A stretch of 64,000 nucleotides of DNA, taken from the NCBI RefSeq assembly GCF_022376295.1, contig NZ_CP060140.1, forward strand, positions 1,244,356-1,308,355, read 5' to 3'. This document shows, one piece after another, positions 1 to 9,280 of the stretch (its first letter is position 1; the number at the start of each line of letters is the position of its first letter). The notes beneath the pieces were generated by a model. That model worked only from the letters and a program-made list of their open reading frames with translations. It was not told where the DNA came from and did not search any database. The DNA comes from Nodularia sphaerocarpa UHCC 0038 (GTDB lineage: Bacteria > Cyanobacteriota > Cyanobacteriia > Cyanobacteriales > Nostocaceae). Made by a program: the position numbers and the translations under genes.

Positions 1-675
1 GAAGATTTCATTTTGGATGATGAACCTGTGGATAATGTCAATCAACCATCCTTAGCATCTGCACTGACTGAAAGCCTACAACTGGCAGGAAAACTCCCAG
101 AAAATGCCCTCGCTACGACGAATTATGGCATCTGTGCCACAGTTAATGACAAAATTGTGGTAAAAGCACCTGATTGGGCTTACGTGCCACACATTACCGT
201 ACCCAGAGAGCAAGTAAAACGCAGCTATACCCCTCACAAACAGGGGGAAATTCCCTCTGTGGTGATGGAATTGCTCTCAGATACTGATGGTAGTGAATAT
301 TCCAATAAACTTACCTATCCTCCTGGGAAATGGTTTTTTTATGAACAAGTTTTACAAGTTCCCAATTACCTGATTTTTGAATCTGATAGCGGTGTTTTAG
401 AAGTGCATCGTTTACACGAGTCTGGAAAATATGAATTACGTTCCCCTGATGAGAATAACCGTTACTGGTTGGAGGAAATGGAATTATTTATTGGTGTGTG
501 GTCAGGAGAAAGAGAAAATCGTCAAGGTTACTGGTTGAGGTGGTGGGATAAAGAGGGGAATTTATTGTTGTGGGGGTTTGAGTTGGTGGCACAAGAAAGA
601 CGCGAGAAGGAAGCTGCTTTGCAACGTTTACAAGAGTTGGAAAAACGATTGCGGGATGCGGGAATTGAAGATTAA
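1..675 (+). CDS. Uma2-family putative endonuclease, 5' end cut by window
   Basis: The reading frame is open to the left edge; a TTG at 13 could serve as start but a few N-terminal residues are probably missing. About 224 residues are visible. The fold expected for Uma2 (DUF820, PD-(D/E)XK nuclease superfamily) is supported by the PSVVMELLSD segment, the Tyr/Phe-rich YPPGKWFFYEQVLQVPNYLI stretch and the ESDSGVLEVHRL strand. The last 30 residues form a charged coiled-coil tail rich in Arg, Glu and Leu, common in cyanobacterial members. Uma2 genes occur in dozens of copies in filamentous cyanobacteria; their biological role is not established. Family call is fairly secure, nuclease activity is inferred. 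Confidence 0.8.
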   Translation, partial: EDFILDDEPVDNVNQPSLASALTESLQLAGKLPENALATTNYGICATVNDKIVVKAPDWAYVPHITVPREQVKRSYTPHKQGEIPSVVMELLSDTDGSEYSNKLTYPPGKWFFYEQVLQVPNYLIFESDSGVLEVHRLHESGKYELRSPDENNRYWLEEMELFIGVWSGERENRQGYWLRWWDKEGNLLLWGFELVAQERREKEAALQRLQELEKRLRDAGIED

Positions 676-771
676 AATCTGAGTTGTCTTATTTTAGTTA
701 ATAGTAATACCTTATATACAACTATTTCGTATCAATGGCAGGCAAGATGCCTGCCCCACAAGAGATGTATG

Positions 772-2580
772 TTATCCTTCTATTGCTGTTTTAATCCATT
801 GTTGGAGGGTATTGACTACTTCCTCAATGGCTATTTCTTGAGTTTCACGATTGGCGCGTTTTACTATTTCTACTTTGCCATTGTTAATAGCCCGACCTGT
901 AACTATGCGATAGGGTATCCCAATTAAATCGGCATCTTTGAATTTTACTCCAGCCCGTTCGTCTCGGTCATCAAGTAATGTTTCTACACCTGCTTTATTC
1001 AGTTCCGTGTAAAGTTTTTCGGCAACTTCGAGTTGTTTTGCATCTTTGATGTTAGGAATTGTGACGATCGCATGATAAGGTGCGATCGCTACTGGCCAAA
1101 TAATCCCATCCTTATCATAAGATTGCTCTACAGCCGATTGTGCTAGTCGTGATACACCCACCCCATAACAACCCATGAATAGGGGATTTTCTTCCCCTTG
1201 TTCGTTTGTATACCTTGCGCTCATTGCTTGGGAATATTTCGTACCCAGTTGGAAAATATGCCCTACTTCAATTCCTCTGGCTGTTTGTAAGGTTTGGCTG
1301 GGGTCATGAACTGCGCGATCGCCTGGTTTAGCCTTGCGTATATCCACTACCAACTCAGGTAATTTAAACTGCTCATTCCAATTAGCACCGACCACGTGAT
1401 AACCAGCTTCATTTGCACCCGTAACGAAGTTTTTTAACTCAACAGTTGTTTGATCTACCAACCGGACAAACTGAGAATGAAACTGTTTATTAGCAGAAAT
1501 ATATTCATCTTCAATATCAGGCGCAATATAACCTAAAGGTAAAGATTTAGCAGCCCATGTTTCCTGCATTTCCCCATTGGGTACATCCAAAGAAATAATA
1601 GCTTTAGCACCGTAATTAGCAGCTAATTTTGTCAATTCATTCTGCAACTTGACTTCATTAACTTCCTGATCACCCCGAATATTCACCAATACCAAAACCG
1701 TTATCCCATTATCATAAACGGTTTGGTAAAGGACATTTTTAACAATTTGCGTGGGAGAACATTTGAGAAAATTACAAACTTTTTCTATAGTTTCTGTTCC
1801 CGGTGTTTCCCGTTTTTCATAACTTGTAAACGGTGAAGTTTCCGCATCACTTGCTAAAGAAACGGCTTTTTCGACGTTAGCAGCATATTTACCATCTTCA
1901 GTGTAGAGAACTTCATCTTCTCCCGCATCCGCCAAGACCATAAATTCTGTAGAACCAGAACCGCCAATAGCACCAGAATCTGCTTCTACAGCCCGGAATG
2001 CTAAACCAGAACGGCGTAACATATTGCTGTAGGCTTGATACATATCTTGGTAAGTTTCTTTGAGGCTAACTTCATCAACGTGGAAAGAATACCCGTCTTT
2101 CATAATAAATTCTCTTCCCCGCATCAAGCCAAAACGGGGGCGAATTTCATCGCGGAATTTGGTTTGAATTTGATATAAATGTAACGGTAGTTGCCGATAT
2201 GAGCGAATCATATCACGAGCAACAGTAGTGATTATTTCCTCATGAGTCGGTCCTAATCCTAATTGTTGCTCACGACGGTCAATGAGGGAAAACATAATTC
2301 CCTCGGCTTTGGTGTAAGTATCCCAGCGTCCCGACTCCTTCCACAATTCCGCCGGTTGTAATTGGGGTAAGAGACATTCTTGTGCGTTTGTAGCGTTCAT
2401 TTCTTCCCGCACAATTTGGGAAACTTTTTGTAATACTCGCCACATCAAAGGCAGATAAGCATAAATCCCGCTACCGATGCGACGAATGTAACCCGCCCGG
2501 AGTAATAATTTATGACTGGGAATCTCCGCATCAGCCGGATCATCCCTGAGTGTGACGAATAACATTTTTGACAGTCGCAT
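772..2580 (-). CDS. proS: proline--tRNA ligase (bacterial type, with editing insertion)
   Basis: Charges tRNA-Pro with proline in the cytoplasm. 602 residues, normal for the bacterial ProRS form. Class II motifs are present: [19 protein letters not shown] (motif 2 region, about residues 140-160), and the C-terminal [17 protein letters not shown] (motif 3). Between roughly residues 225 and 405 lies the YbaK-like insertion that hydrolyses mischarged Ala-tRNA-Pro. The C-terminal anticodon-binding domain follows, with [20 protein letters not shown]. It is transcribed divergently from the acyltransferase at 2654; only about 70 bases separate the two starts. No anomaly seen. Confidence 0.97.
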   Translation of the reverse strand: MRLSKMLFVTLRDDPADAEIPSHKLLLRAGYIRRIGSGIYAYLPLMWRVLQKVSQIVREEMNATNAQECLLPQLQPAELWKESGRWDTYTKAEGIMFSLIDRREQQLGLGPTHEEIITTVARDMIRSYRQLPLHLYQIQTKFRDEIRPRFGLMRGREFIMKDGYSFHVDEVSLKETYQDMYQAYSNMLRRSGLAFRAVEADSGAIGGSGSTEFMVLADAGEDEVLYTEDGKYAANVEKAVSLASDAETSPFTSYEKRETPGTETIEKVCNFLKCSPTQIVKNVLYQTVYDNGITVLVLVNIRGDQEVNEVKLQNELTKLAANYGAKAIISLDVPNGEMQETWAAKSLPLGYIAPDIEDEYISANKQFHSQFVRLVDQTTVELKNFVTGANEAGYHVVGANWNEQFKLPELVVDIRKAKPGDRAVHDPSQTLQTARGIEVGHIFQLGTKYSQAMSARYTNEQGEENPLFMGCYGVGVSRLAQSAVEQSYDKDGIIWPVAIAPYHAIVTIPNIKDAKQLEVAEKLYTELNKAGVETLLDDRDERAGVKFKDADLIGIPYRIVTGRAINNGKVEIVKRANRETQEIAIEEVVNTLQQWIKTAIEG

Positions 2581-2653
2581 CCTTATTTTCCCTTTTCAGA
2601 ATTATTAAAATTGGTTAAGTCTATAATTTTCCATCAATCAGGAGCAAATTACC

Positions 2654-4069
2654 TTGTCAGATATAATTTATCAAGCACAAGCACCCCTAGAATTTATCCC
2701 TCCAGCCTTCAATCCCTTGGTTCTGAAAGGCTTTCATCTGTTGCTACCGAGTTGGATTAATTGGCAAACAGCTATTACCCAAATTGAAGCAGATAATGTA
2801 GAGGTGTTGGTGGATCTTTATCGCCAGTTTCAAGAGGGTAAAGTCCGCTTTTTGTTAGCATTTCGCCATCCTAAAACAGATGATCCCTTTTGTTTGACCT
2901 ATTTGTTTTCTCAACTCGTGCCAAAAGTAGCACGAAAGCAGAACACAGCGCTACACTTGCCGATTCATGCTCATTTTATCTATGATCGGGGCATTCCTCT
3001 GTGGGCGGGTTCCTACGCTGGCTGGATTGCTTCGCGTTTGGGTGGGACTTCGATTCAACGGGGTAAGGCTGACTGGACGGGGTTACGTTCGGCGCGTGAT
3101 TTGTTTGCTAACGGGAGATTTCCGATGGCTGCTGCGCCAGAAGGTGCTACTAATGGTTTGTCGGAATTTATCAGCCCTTTGGAACCGGGTATCGCCCAAT
3201 TAGGCTTTTGGTGTGCGGAAGATTTGCACAAGCAGGAACGCTCGGAACAAGTTTTAATTGTACCAGTTGGGATTAAATATGATTATGTGGCTGCTCCTTG
3301 GAGTGCGATCGCCGATCTGTTAAGCGAATTAGAAGCGTCTAGTGGGTTGGTGGTGCATTCGGGACAGCAAAATGAGGTGAGCTGTCTGGAGTCACTTTAT
3401 CCCAGGTTGTTGACCTTAGCAGAACACTTGCTTTCGTTGATGGAACAGTTTTACACCAGATTTTATCATCAAACTTTGCCGGATGCTAAAACTATAGAGG
3501 CAGAAACAGGCGAACGGCAAGGCCGCGCCGGAGGCGAACGCAATGCAGCTTTAGTCATTCGGTTGCAAGCCTTATTAAATACAGCTTTACGCATATCTGA
3601 GGAATATTTTAACTTATTATCTAAAGGACAGTTAGGCGATCGCTGTCGGCGGGTAGAACAAGCTGGTTGGAATTATATATTTAGAGAAGAGTTTAAGGAT
3701 ATCAAAGCATTATCGCCTGTAGAGAAAGCATTAGGCGATCGCGTTGCAGACGAAGCCAATTCCCGAATGTGGCACATGAGACTAGTAGAAAGCTTTGTCG
3801 CAGTTTCCGGTAATTATATCAGAGAAAAGCCCACAGCCGAAAGATTTGCCGAGACAACCTTAATTTTGTGGAAAATGATAGCTCGAATTAAAGGTGATAA
3901 AGCCGTCCAACTGCCGCAATTGGGTAAGCAACGGGTTAAAATTACCATTGGTGAGCCGATATCAGTATCAGAGCGTTATCCAGCGTATAAAGAAAATCGT
4001 TTATCTGCCAAAAAAGCTGTTGCGAATTTGACCAATGATTTGCAGCAACAGATGGAAAATTTAATATAG
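2654..4069 (+). CDS. 1-acyl-glycerol-3-phosphate acyltransferase-like protein (PlsC family)
   Basis: Likely transfers a fatty acyl chain to a glycerolipid or related acceptor at the membrane. The acyltransferase block has an R-H-P-x4-D type motif (FRHPKTDDPF, about residue 76), a substrate-binding GGTSIQRGKADWTGLRSA segment and the AAAPEGATNG block (equivalent to the usual PEGTR motif). At 471 residues it is longer than the classic 200-260 residue PlsC, with a helical C-terminal half of unknown role. The start is TTG at 2654, with AGGAG nine bases upstream. A 32-base dispersed repeat (3510-3541) is inserted in the coding region and adds a GERQGRAGGER-like stretch between conserved parts. Exact substrate not determinable. 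Confidence 0.75.
   Translation: MSDIIYQAQAPLEFIPPAFNPLVLKGFHLLLPSWINWQTAITQIEADNVEVLVDLYRQFQEGKVRFLLAFRHPKTDDPFCLTYLFSQLVPKVARKQNTALHLPIHAHFIYDRGIPLWAGSYAGWIASRLGGTSIQRGKADWTGLRSARDLFANGRFPMAAAPEGATNGLSEFISPLEPGIAQLGFWCAEDLHKQERSEQVLIVPVGIKYDYVAAPWSAIADLLSELEASSGLVVHSGQQNEVSCLESLYPRLLTLAEHLLSLMEQFYTRFYHQTLPDAKTIEAETGERQGRAGGERNAALVIRLQALLNTALRISEEYFNLLSKGQLGDRCRRVEQAGWNYIFREEFKDIKALSPVEKALGDRVADEANSRMWHMRLVESFVAVSGNYIREKPTAERFAETTLILWKMIARIKGDKAVQLPQLGKQRVKITIGEPISVSERYPAYKENRLSAKKAVANLTNDLQQQMENLI
3510..3541. repeat. 32-bp palindromic dispersed repeat inside a gene
   Basis: An imperfect palindrome beginning GCGAACGGCAAGGCCGCGCC lies within the acyltransferase coding sequence. A copy with 28 of 32 identical bases lies at 32006-32037 inside the MscS gene. 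Both are read through as Arg/Gly/Ala-rich protein, so the repeat is tolerated in coding sequence. Confidence 0.7.
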
Positions 4070-4338
4070 CAGTTCTCGCCTAAGTAGGTACTAGAAGAGT
4101 TAATTACAGCAATTTCCAATTATATAAGGTACATCTTAGCCCCCTCATCGCACCCCCCGCAATCCCCCCGCAACGGGGGGAAGAAAAGGATAAACCTTTG
4201 ATATGGGAGGGGGTTGGGGGTGGGGTTCTTGTACCTCATAACACCGGGAAGTGCTGTAACCACAGATAAACACAGATAAACACAGATAAGGGACTTCCAA
4301 ATAAAAAAACACTCAATTACAATAATTAATCTTCCTGG
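4070..4338. other. intergenic region with dispersed repeats
   Basis: Holds a G/C-rich inverted repeat family member (CCCCGCAACGGGGGG and GGGGTTGGGGGTGGGGTTCT, about 4140-4230), also seen near 6035, 19620, 53000 and 55800, and a short tandem run of ATAAACACAG units near 4263-4290. No gene seen. Confidence 0.6.
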
Positions 4339-5847
4339 TTATTCTTTCACCCATTTATTCACAGTCAACCCTAAAAACTGCTCTAATTCAGTCATACTAT
4401 TAAGGTGAGTAATAATCGCAGTTAATTCTTGATTTTGAGCATCAACCAAACTTTTCTCAAAATTAATAATATCTGTCATAGAAATATTACTACCTAAGCG
4501 CATTCTTTCCTTAGCATTAATAACATTAGTCGCTGCTAACTCCCTTGCTTGTTCTGCTAATTTAATTTGTTGAAAACTGTCCTGAACATTTCGCACAATA
4601 CTTTTTAATTCTTCCTCCAAATTTATTTTAGTTTTTTCCAAACTATAATTAGCAACTTGTAAATTGATATTACTTTTTTCTACCGCATTATCTTGACTCA
4701 TATTGCCAAGTTCACGACTTAGAGTTAAAGAAGAATTCAAACTACCAGAATCTTGAGTATTACTAGCACTATTAAAACCGTAGCCGAAATTTAATCTTAA
4801 ATCTAACTGTTGTTGGTTCCTTGCTTCTCTAATACCAAACTTAGCATTTTCCACAGAATTTATAGCACCAAGATAACCAGAATTATTAGTTAAAGCTAAT
4901 TCTAGCATTTCTGGAAAACTGATTAAATTTAAACTCGTTGGAGGTGTAGGAGTTTCAATAGCAATTAACTTTTTTGATACAGGTAAATCTATAATTTGAA
5001 TTAGAGCAGAAATTGCTGTCTCCAATCTTCCTTGTGTATTAACTAAGTTAACTTCCTGTTGAGCAATATTAGCTTGACGCTCAACCAGATCATTTCTAGC
5101 AATTCTGCCAAACTCAAACAAAGCTTGTAATCTTTCTAAATCTTTTTGAGAATTAGCAAAAGATAATTTTTCAATTTTCAATTGCTCTTGAGCTAACAAT
5201 AAATTTCTATAGCTTGATATTGTAGCAGTAATCCTTTGAGAAATAGTATTTTTTAAATCTAAAACATTGCTTTTTTCTGTTAACCTAGCTCTTTGAATAT
5301 TAAGAGTATTTAACTCTGTACCAAAACCTCGTAATAGGGGTTGGCTAACATTCAAACTCATATTTTGACCAAGAGAATTTGCCTCAGAATAACTATCTAA
5401 ACCACGATTACGAGATAAATTATTTTGTCCTTGCCATCTTAAACTAATCTCACCACCAGTAGGCATTTTAAAATTAAGATTTGCACCCAAACTAGCATTC
5501 ATATTATTGTTCAGATTATCACCATTGTGATTATTATTAAAATTCAGAGACAGTTCTGGTGTAAAAGTTGGATTAAACTGGGATTCAGATTCAGCCAAAT
5601 CTTTCTGACTTATCATGCGTTGCAAATAAGCAATTTTCAAATCTCGATTATTGTGCAAAGCCAAATAAACCGCATCAGCTAAATTTAATTCTAATTCATC
5701 GCTAGAATTATTTAATTGTAATCGTGTATTAATATCAGAACTTGGCAAATTTTCTTGCTTAGGGATATCTTGACATTCTCCTAAACTGGGAAACATAAAA
5801 ATTAGAAGCAAAGATAAAGAAAACCGTGGGAAAAAATAACGAAGCAT
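4339..5847 (-). CDS. TolC-family outer membrane efflux protein
   Basis: Outer-membrane channel of a tripartite exporter. 502 residues. A signal peptide spans about residues 1-25 (hydrophobic LSLSLLLIFMFPSLGEC). The mature part has the two homologous halves of the OEP family: long helices rich in Asn, Gln, Leu and Ala (for example NLADAVYLALHNNRDLKIAY near the first repeat and FPEMLELALTNNSGYLGAI starting the second) and Asn/Ser-rich beta-barrel segments. It lies downstream of a MacB-type permease and a HlyD-type adaptor on the same strand, consistent with one export apparatus, although gaps of 283 and 162 bases separate the three genes. Confidence 0.9.
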   Translation of the reverse strand: MLRYFFPRFSLSLLLIFMFPSLGECQDIPKQENLPSSDINTRLQLNNSSDELELNLADAVYLALHNNRDLKIAYLQRMISQKDLAESESQFNPTFTPELSLNFNNNHNGDNLNNNMNASLGANLNFKMPTGGEISLRWQGQNNLSRNRGLDSYSEANSLGQNMSLNVSQPLLRGFGTELNTLNIQRARLTEKSNVLDLKNTISQRITATISSYRNLLLAQEQLKIEKLSFANSQKDLERLQALFEFGRIARNDLVERQANIAQQEVNLVNTQGRLETAISALIQIIDLPVSKKLIAIETPTPPTSLNLISFPEMLELALTNNSGYLGAINSVENAKFGIREARNQQQLDLRLNFGYGFNSASNTQDSGSLNSSLTLSRELGNMSQDNAVEKSNINLQVANYSLEKTKINLEEELKSIVRNVQDSFQQIKLAEQARELAATNVINAKERMRLGSNISMTDIINFEKSLVDAQNQELTAIITHLNSMTELEQFLGLTVNKWVKE

Positions 5848-5899
5848 ATAGCCTGTCCTAGCCTGCTGAAGTAGGGATTTATCGGTGTTTATCGGTGTT

Positions 5900-5933
5900 C
5901 ATCTGTGGTCGAATAACTCTTGTAGAACCTATT
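5900..5933 (+). repeat. inverted repeat copy 1 flanking the permease gene
   Basis: A 34-base unit (CATCTGTGGTCGAATAACTC onward) that recurs in opposite orientation at 7408-7441 with 32 of 34 identities. The two copies bracket the permease gene. Confidence 0.7.
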
Positions 5934-6130
5934 CAGGTGCGAATAGCTATATGATTAACTACAAAATTCAAAACATTTATTCAAAAAACAAATTTTACCC
6001 AGAGGTAAAACTGAAACAGGTCAAAGTATGATAGCGTCTCCTCGCAAGCGGGGAGGGGATTGGGGGTGGGGTTCTCCTCAGTCAACCGACAAAAGCGATA
6101 CATGATTATTTCACTCCTAATTATCAAACA

Positions 6131-7315
6131 TTATTGAGAACGTAAAGCTTCTACAGGATCTAACTTACTAGCTCTAACAGCAGGTAAAAAACTAGAAGTC
6201 ACACCAACTAAAATAGCAGAACTAAGTGAAATTAGAGGGGTTTGATAGTTAAACTGATAAGGTAAAGTTAATATATTCAGCGTAACTATTGTAATACCTT
6301 GCACAGCACTAATCGCTAAAATTCCACCAGTCATACTAATAATAGTAGCTTCCAGTAAAAACTGAATTAAAATATTTACTTGCGTAGCACCAATAGCTCG
6401 CCTTAAACCAATTTCTGAAGTGCGTTCTACCACTGATGCTATGGTAATATTAGCAATTCCCACACCGCCCACAAATAAAGAGATTCCCCCGATAATTAAT
6501 AAAATAATAGTAACTGTATTTAATTGATCTTCTTGAGCTTTGACAAATTCAATATTACTCGAAGCATAAATACCAGCTACATTAGGGAATCTTTTTTCTA
6601 AAATGCTAACAGCTTGCTTTTGGAGTTCTTCTATATTGTGTGTATCCTGGGGAGTAATGGTGATTTTATCAAAGAAAGGACTAGATTTGAGAGATTGATA
6701 CACAGACAGAGGAATTAATATCAACCCTTGATTTTGACTCCAAGAATTACTATTTCTAGTTTCGATAACACCTTGAATATAATAAGACTTCTTTTGAAAA
6801 TAAATCATTTTCCCCAAGGGATTTTTACTTTTAAATAGTTTTTGCGCCAGCAACTGATCAATCACAGCAACTGAGCGAGTATACTGTAAATCATTAACTG
6901 TAAAAAACTTACCCGCAATTAATTTTCTCCCCGAAATAGCTAAAAATTCCGGTGTGACTGCTTGACTTTCCGCATCAATTTTTTGATTACCCACAAAAAT
7001 AGGCTCACTATAAAAATTTTGTACCGGAGCAATATATTTCCAACCAGATAACTTTCTTTTTAGCAATGCTACATCTTCATTTAGATATTGTTTTTCCTGA
7101 TATGTGATAGGGTCATAAGCTGAATCAATAGAAATTTGGGGAGATTCCATATTTTGTAATTGTGTCTTTAAATATATTCTCCCAATATCGCTAACTTGTA
7201 ATGTACCACTCACAGCAAATACACCCATAAATACGCCTAAACTACTCAGGAAAGAGCGTAAAGGGTTACTGCGTAAAGAGTGAAATGTCAAAGATAGTAA
7301 ATCATTGATGTTCAT
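6131..7315 (-). CDS. ABC transporter permease, MacB/FtsX type
   Basis: Inner-membrane permease of an ABC exporter. 394 residues with the MacB layout: one N-terminal transmembrane segment (about 20-40, LRSFLSSLGVFMGVFAVSGT), a large periplasmic MacB_PCD domain (about 45-265) and three C-terminal transmembrane helices (ILLIIGGISLFVGGVGIANI, a second near 320-345 and SSAILVGVTSSFLP). The signature TSEIGLRRAIGAT between helices 2 and 3 is the cytoplasmic coupling region. Unlike E. coli MacB it carries no ATPase domain, and no separate ATPase gene is adjacent, so the ATP-binding partner must be encoded elsewhere or lost. Confidence 0.9.
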   Translation of the reverse strand: MNINDLLSLTFHSLRSNPLRSFLSSLGVFMGVFAVSGTLQVSDIGRIYLKTQLQNMESPQISIDSAYDPITYQEKQYLNEDVALLKRKLSGWKYIAPVQNFYSEPIFVGNQKIDAESQAVTPEFLAISGRKLIAGKFFTVNDLQYTRSVAVIDQLLAQKLFKSKNPLGKMIYFQKKSYYIQGVIETRNSNSWSQNQGLILIPLSVYQSLKSSPFFDKITITPQDTHNIEELQKQAVSILEKRFPNVAGIYASSNIEFVKAQEDQLNTVTIILLIIGGISLFVGGVGIANITIASVVERTSEIGLRRAIGATQVNILIQFLLEATIISMTGGILAISAVQGITIVTLNILTLPYQFNYQTPLISLSSAILVGVTSSFLPAVRASKLDPVEALRSQ

Positions 7316-7407
7316 GAAGGTAAATATGTTAAATTAATTTTCTAGTAAATTAAGTTTGCTCAATTTCTACAATATTAGAGTGTCATCATTATAGAGATTC
7401 CTAGCTC

Positions 7408-7441
7408 AATAGGTACTACAAGAATTATTCGACCACAGATG
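7408..7441 (-). repeat. inverted repeat copy 2 flanking the permease gene
   Basis: Reverse-complement match (32 of 34) to 5900-5933. Next to it is a short run of the ACACAGATAAACACAGATAA type, also found near 4263 and 5880. Confidence 0.7.
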
Positions 7442-7477
7442 TACACAGATAAACACAGATAATTTAGATTTATTAAT

Positions 7478-9001
7478 CTACTGCATTTTGATGACAACAG
7501 AATCTCCCACATTTAAAGGAGTTTCCCAGAATGGAATTAATATTTCATCTCCTGGTTTTAACCCAGATTTAACCTCAACATTTTCTAAACCTTCTAAACC
7601 AGTTGTGATAATTCTTTGAAAAGCCTTACTTTCTTTATCCCGCATCCAGACAAAGGTTTCTGATTCATTTTGTTGAATAGCTTCACTAGGAATAGCTAGA
7701 ACATTATCACGTTGAGAGATAATTAAAGCAACTGTGACTGGAGTTCCAGCCAGGATATTTTCATTGTTTTTATCTAAACGCACAATGGCGGTAACTTTGA
7801 CATTATCTGTACCTTGATTTTCATTTTGGGAATCTCCCGCTAATAAAGAAATTTGTTCAACTTTTCCGGTTAATTTTTGTGCTTGAAAACCAACAATACT
7901 AATTTCTGCATTTTGTCTGACTTTCACTCTAGTTGCGTCTAAAGGAGATAACTTTAATTCCACAATTTTTTCCACACTATCACCAATGACTAACACATCT
8001 GCATTTGCTTCAATGACATCACCTAATTTGGCTTTTAAATTGAAAATAGTACCATCTATAGGAGAAGTGATAAGTGTTTTGCGTAAATCCTCAGTAATTT
8101 TTTGACGTTGAAGTTTGAGCTTTTCTAATTCTCTCATAAGTTGATTTAATCCTAATTGTGCTTGATCAACTTCTTCCTGGGCTTGTTCGACTTTAGCTTG
8201 ATATTCTTGCAACTTCTGCTGTGGTTCAGCTTTATTATTTTTGATATCTTGGAGAAAACTTTCTAAATCTAATTGCTGTTTTTTGAAATCAATGTTGCTC
8301 AAATATAAATCATCCTGAGCATTAGTTAAGTCAATTTCAGTTTGAGTAACTTTCTTTTCTTGATCTTTTAATTCAATTCCCGAAATAAATCCTCTTTCAA
8401 TAAGTTGTTTATTCTCTTCTAGCTTAACCTTGGCTTCCTCTAATTCTTCTTTTTTAGCCGTTAATGTTTGCTGTTTTTTAGTAATTTCTAACTTGCGTTT
8501 CTCCAGTTCCCATAAAATTTCTTGTTTCTTCTTATCGATATCCAATTGATATGTTTTTTGCATATCTTTGTATTCTTGCTGTTTTTCTAATAACTTCTTC
8601 TTAACTCTTTGTACAGATAACTGTTTATCAAGAAGTTGTAAATTTTTTTCGTTTAAATCTGATGCAAACTCTTGTAATTTAATTTGAGATTCTGTATCTC
8701 GAAGCCGAATTAAAGTTTGCCCTTTTTTAACTGAATCTCCAAGTTTAACTAAAACTTGTTCCACTGTCCCAGTTATGGGAGATTTAATATTCCTTTGATT
8801 ATCTAATTTGATAATCCCACTTTCCCCTGTAATTTTATCTTCTACCTTATCTTGAGAGACTATCGTCATGCGAACAGGAATGGTTTGAGTTTTGCTTTGG
8901 GTAAATATAGCAAAAATTAACCAACCTCCAAGACTAACAACTGTCAAACTTGCAGAGATGGTTAACCATTTAAATCCCGGCTTGAATTTAAAGTTTTTCA
9001 T
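7478..9001 (-). CDS. HlyD/MacA-type periplasmic adaptor protein
   Basis: Membrane-fusion protein linking the inner-membrane permease to TolC. 507 residues. One N-terminal anchor helix (about 13-33), then a first half of the lipoyl domain (SPITGTVEQVLVKLGDSVKK), a very long Lys/Glu/Gln-rich coiled coil (about 115-310), the second lipoyl half (ITSPIDGTIFNLKAKLGDVI) and beta-barrel and membrane-proximal domains to the C-terminus (GLKPGDEILIPFWETPLNVG). First gene of the adaptor-permease-TolC set. The coiled coil is longer than in MacA (371 residues in E. coli), suggesting a taller periplasmic hairpin. Confidence 0.88.
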   Translation of the reverse strand: MKNFKFKPGFKWLTISASLTVVSLGGWLIFAIFTQSKTQTIPVRMTIVSQDKVEDKITGESGIIKLDNQRNIKSPITGTVEQVLVKLGDSVKKGQTLIRLRDTESQIKLQEFASDLNEKNLQLLDKQLSVQRVKKKLLEKQQEYKDMQKTYQLDIDKKKQEILWELEKRKLEITKKQQTLTAKKEELEEAKVKLEENKQLIERGFISGIELKDQEKKVTQTEIDLTNAQDDLYLSNIDFKKQQLDLESFLQDIKNNKAEPQQKLQEYQAKVEQAQEEVDQAQLGLNQLMRELEKLKLQRQKITEDLRKTLITSPIDGTIFNLKAKLGDVIEANADVLVIGDSVEKIVELKLSPLDATRVKVRQNAEISIVGFQAQKLTGKVEQISLLAGDSQNENQGTDNVKVTAIVRLDKNNENILAGTPVTVALIISQRDNVLAIPSEAIQQNESETFVWMRDKESKAFQRIITTGLEGLENVEVKSGLKPGDEILIPFWETPLNVGDSVVIKMQ

Positions 9002-9227
9002 GAGATTTTATCAATACCATTAAAGTAGATTCCTTGTATGCAAAGTCTCTACAAAAAATGTATCATGATTTAGTTATAGATTGGTTTGAGGAACGACACC
9101 CAACGCCCAAAAACCTTAGTTTTTGTTGGGTTTCACTGTGTACCCCTACGCTTAAGCAAGCTACAACCCAACTTACGATTATTTTCTTTCCCCAGAGTAA
9201 TAAAAAAGGGATAAATAGGAATATTTT

Positions 9228-9266
9228 CCCTTCCTCGTTTGCAAAGAAAAGTTGAGAGGAAGGGAG
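9228..9266. terminator. stem-loop downstream of the helicase gene
   Basis: CCCTTCCTC pairs with GAG-A-GGAAGGG across a 17-base loop, directly after the helicase stop. No clear T-run on the minus strand, so terminator function is tentative. Just upstream (about 9095-9180) is another dispersed element containing AACCCAAC / GTTGGGTT inverted arms. Confidence 0.35.
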
Positions 9267-9280
9267 ATTTTAACTAAATG

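Noticed and set aside
9034..9255. 73-codon plus-strand frame between the HlyD and helicase genes
   Set aside because: Made of a dispersed GTTGGGTT repeat and a hairpin; composition is not protein-like.
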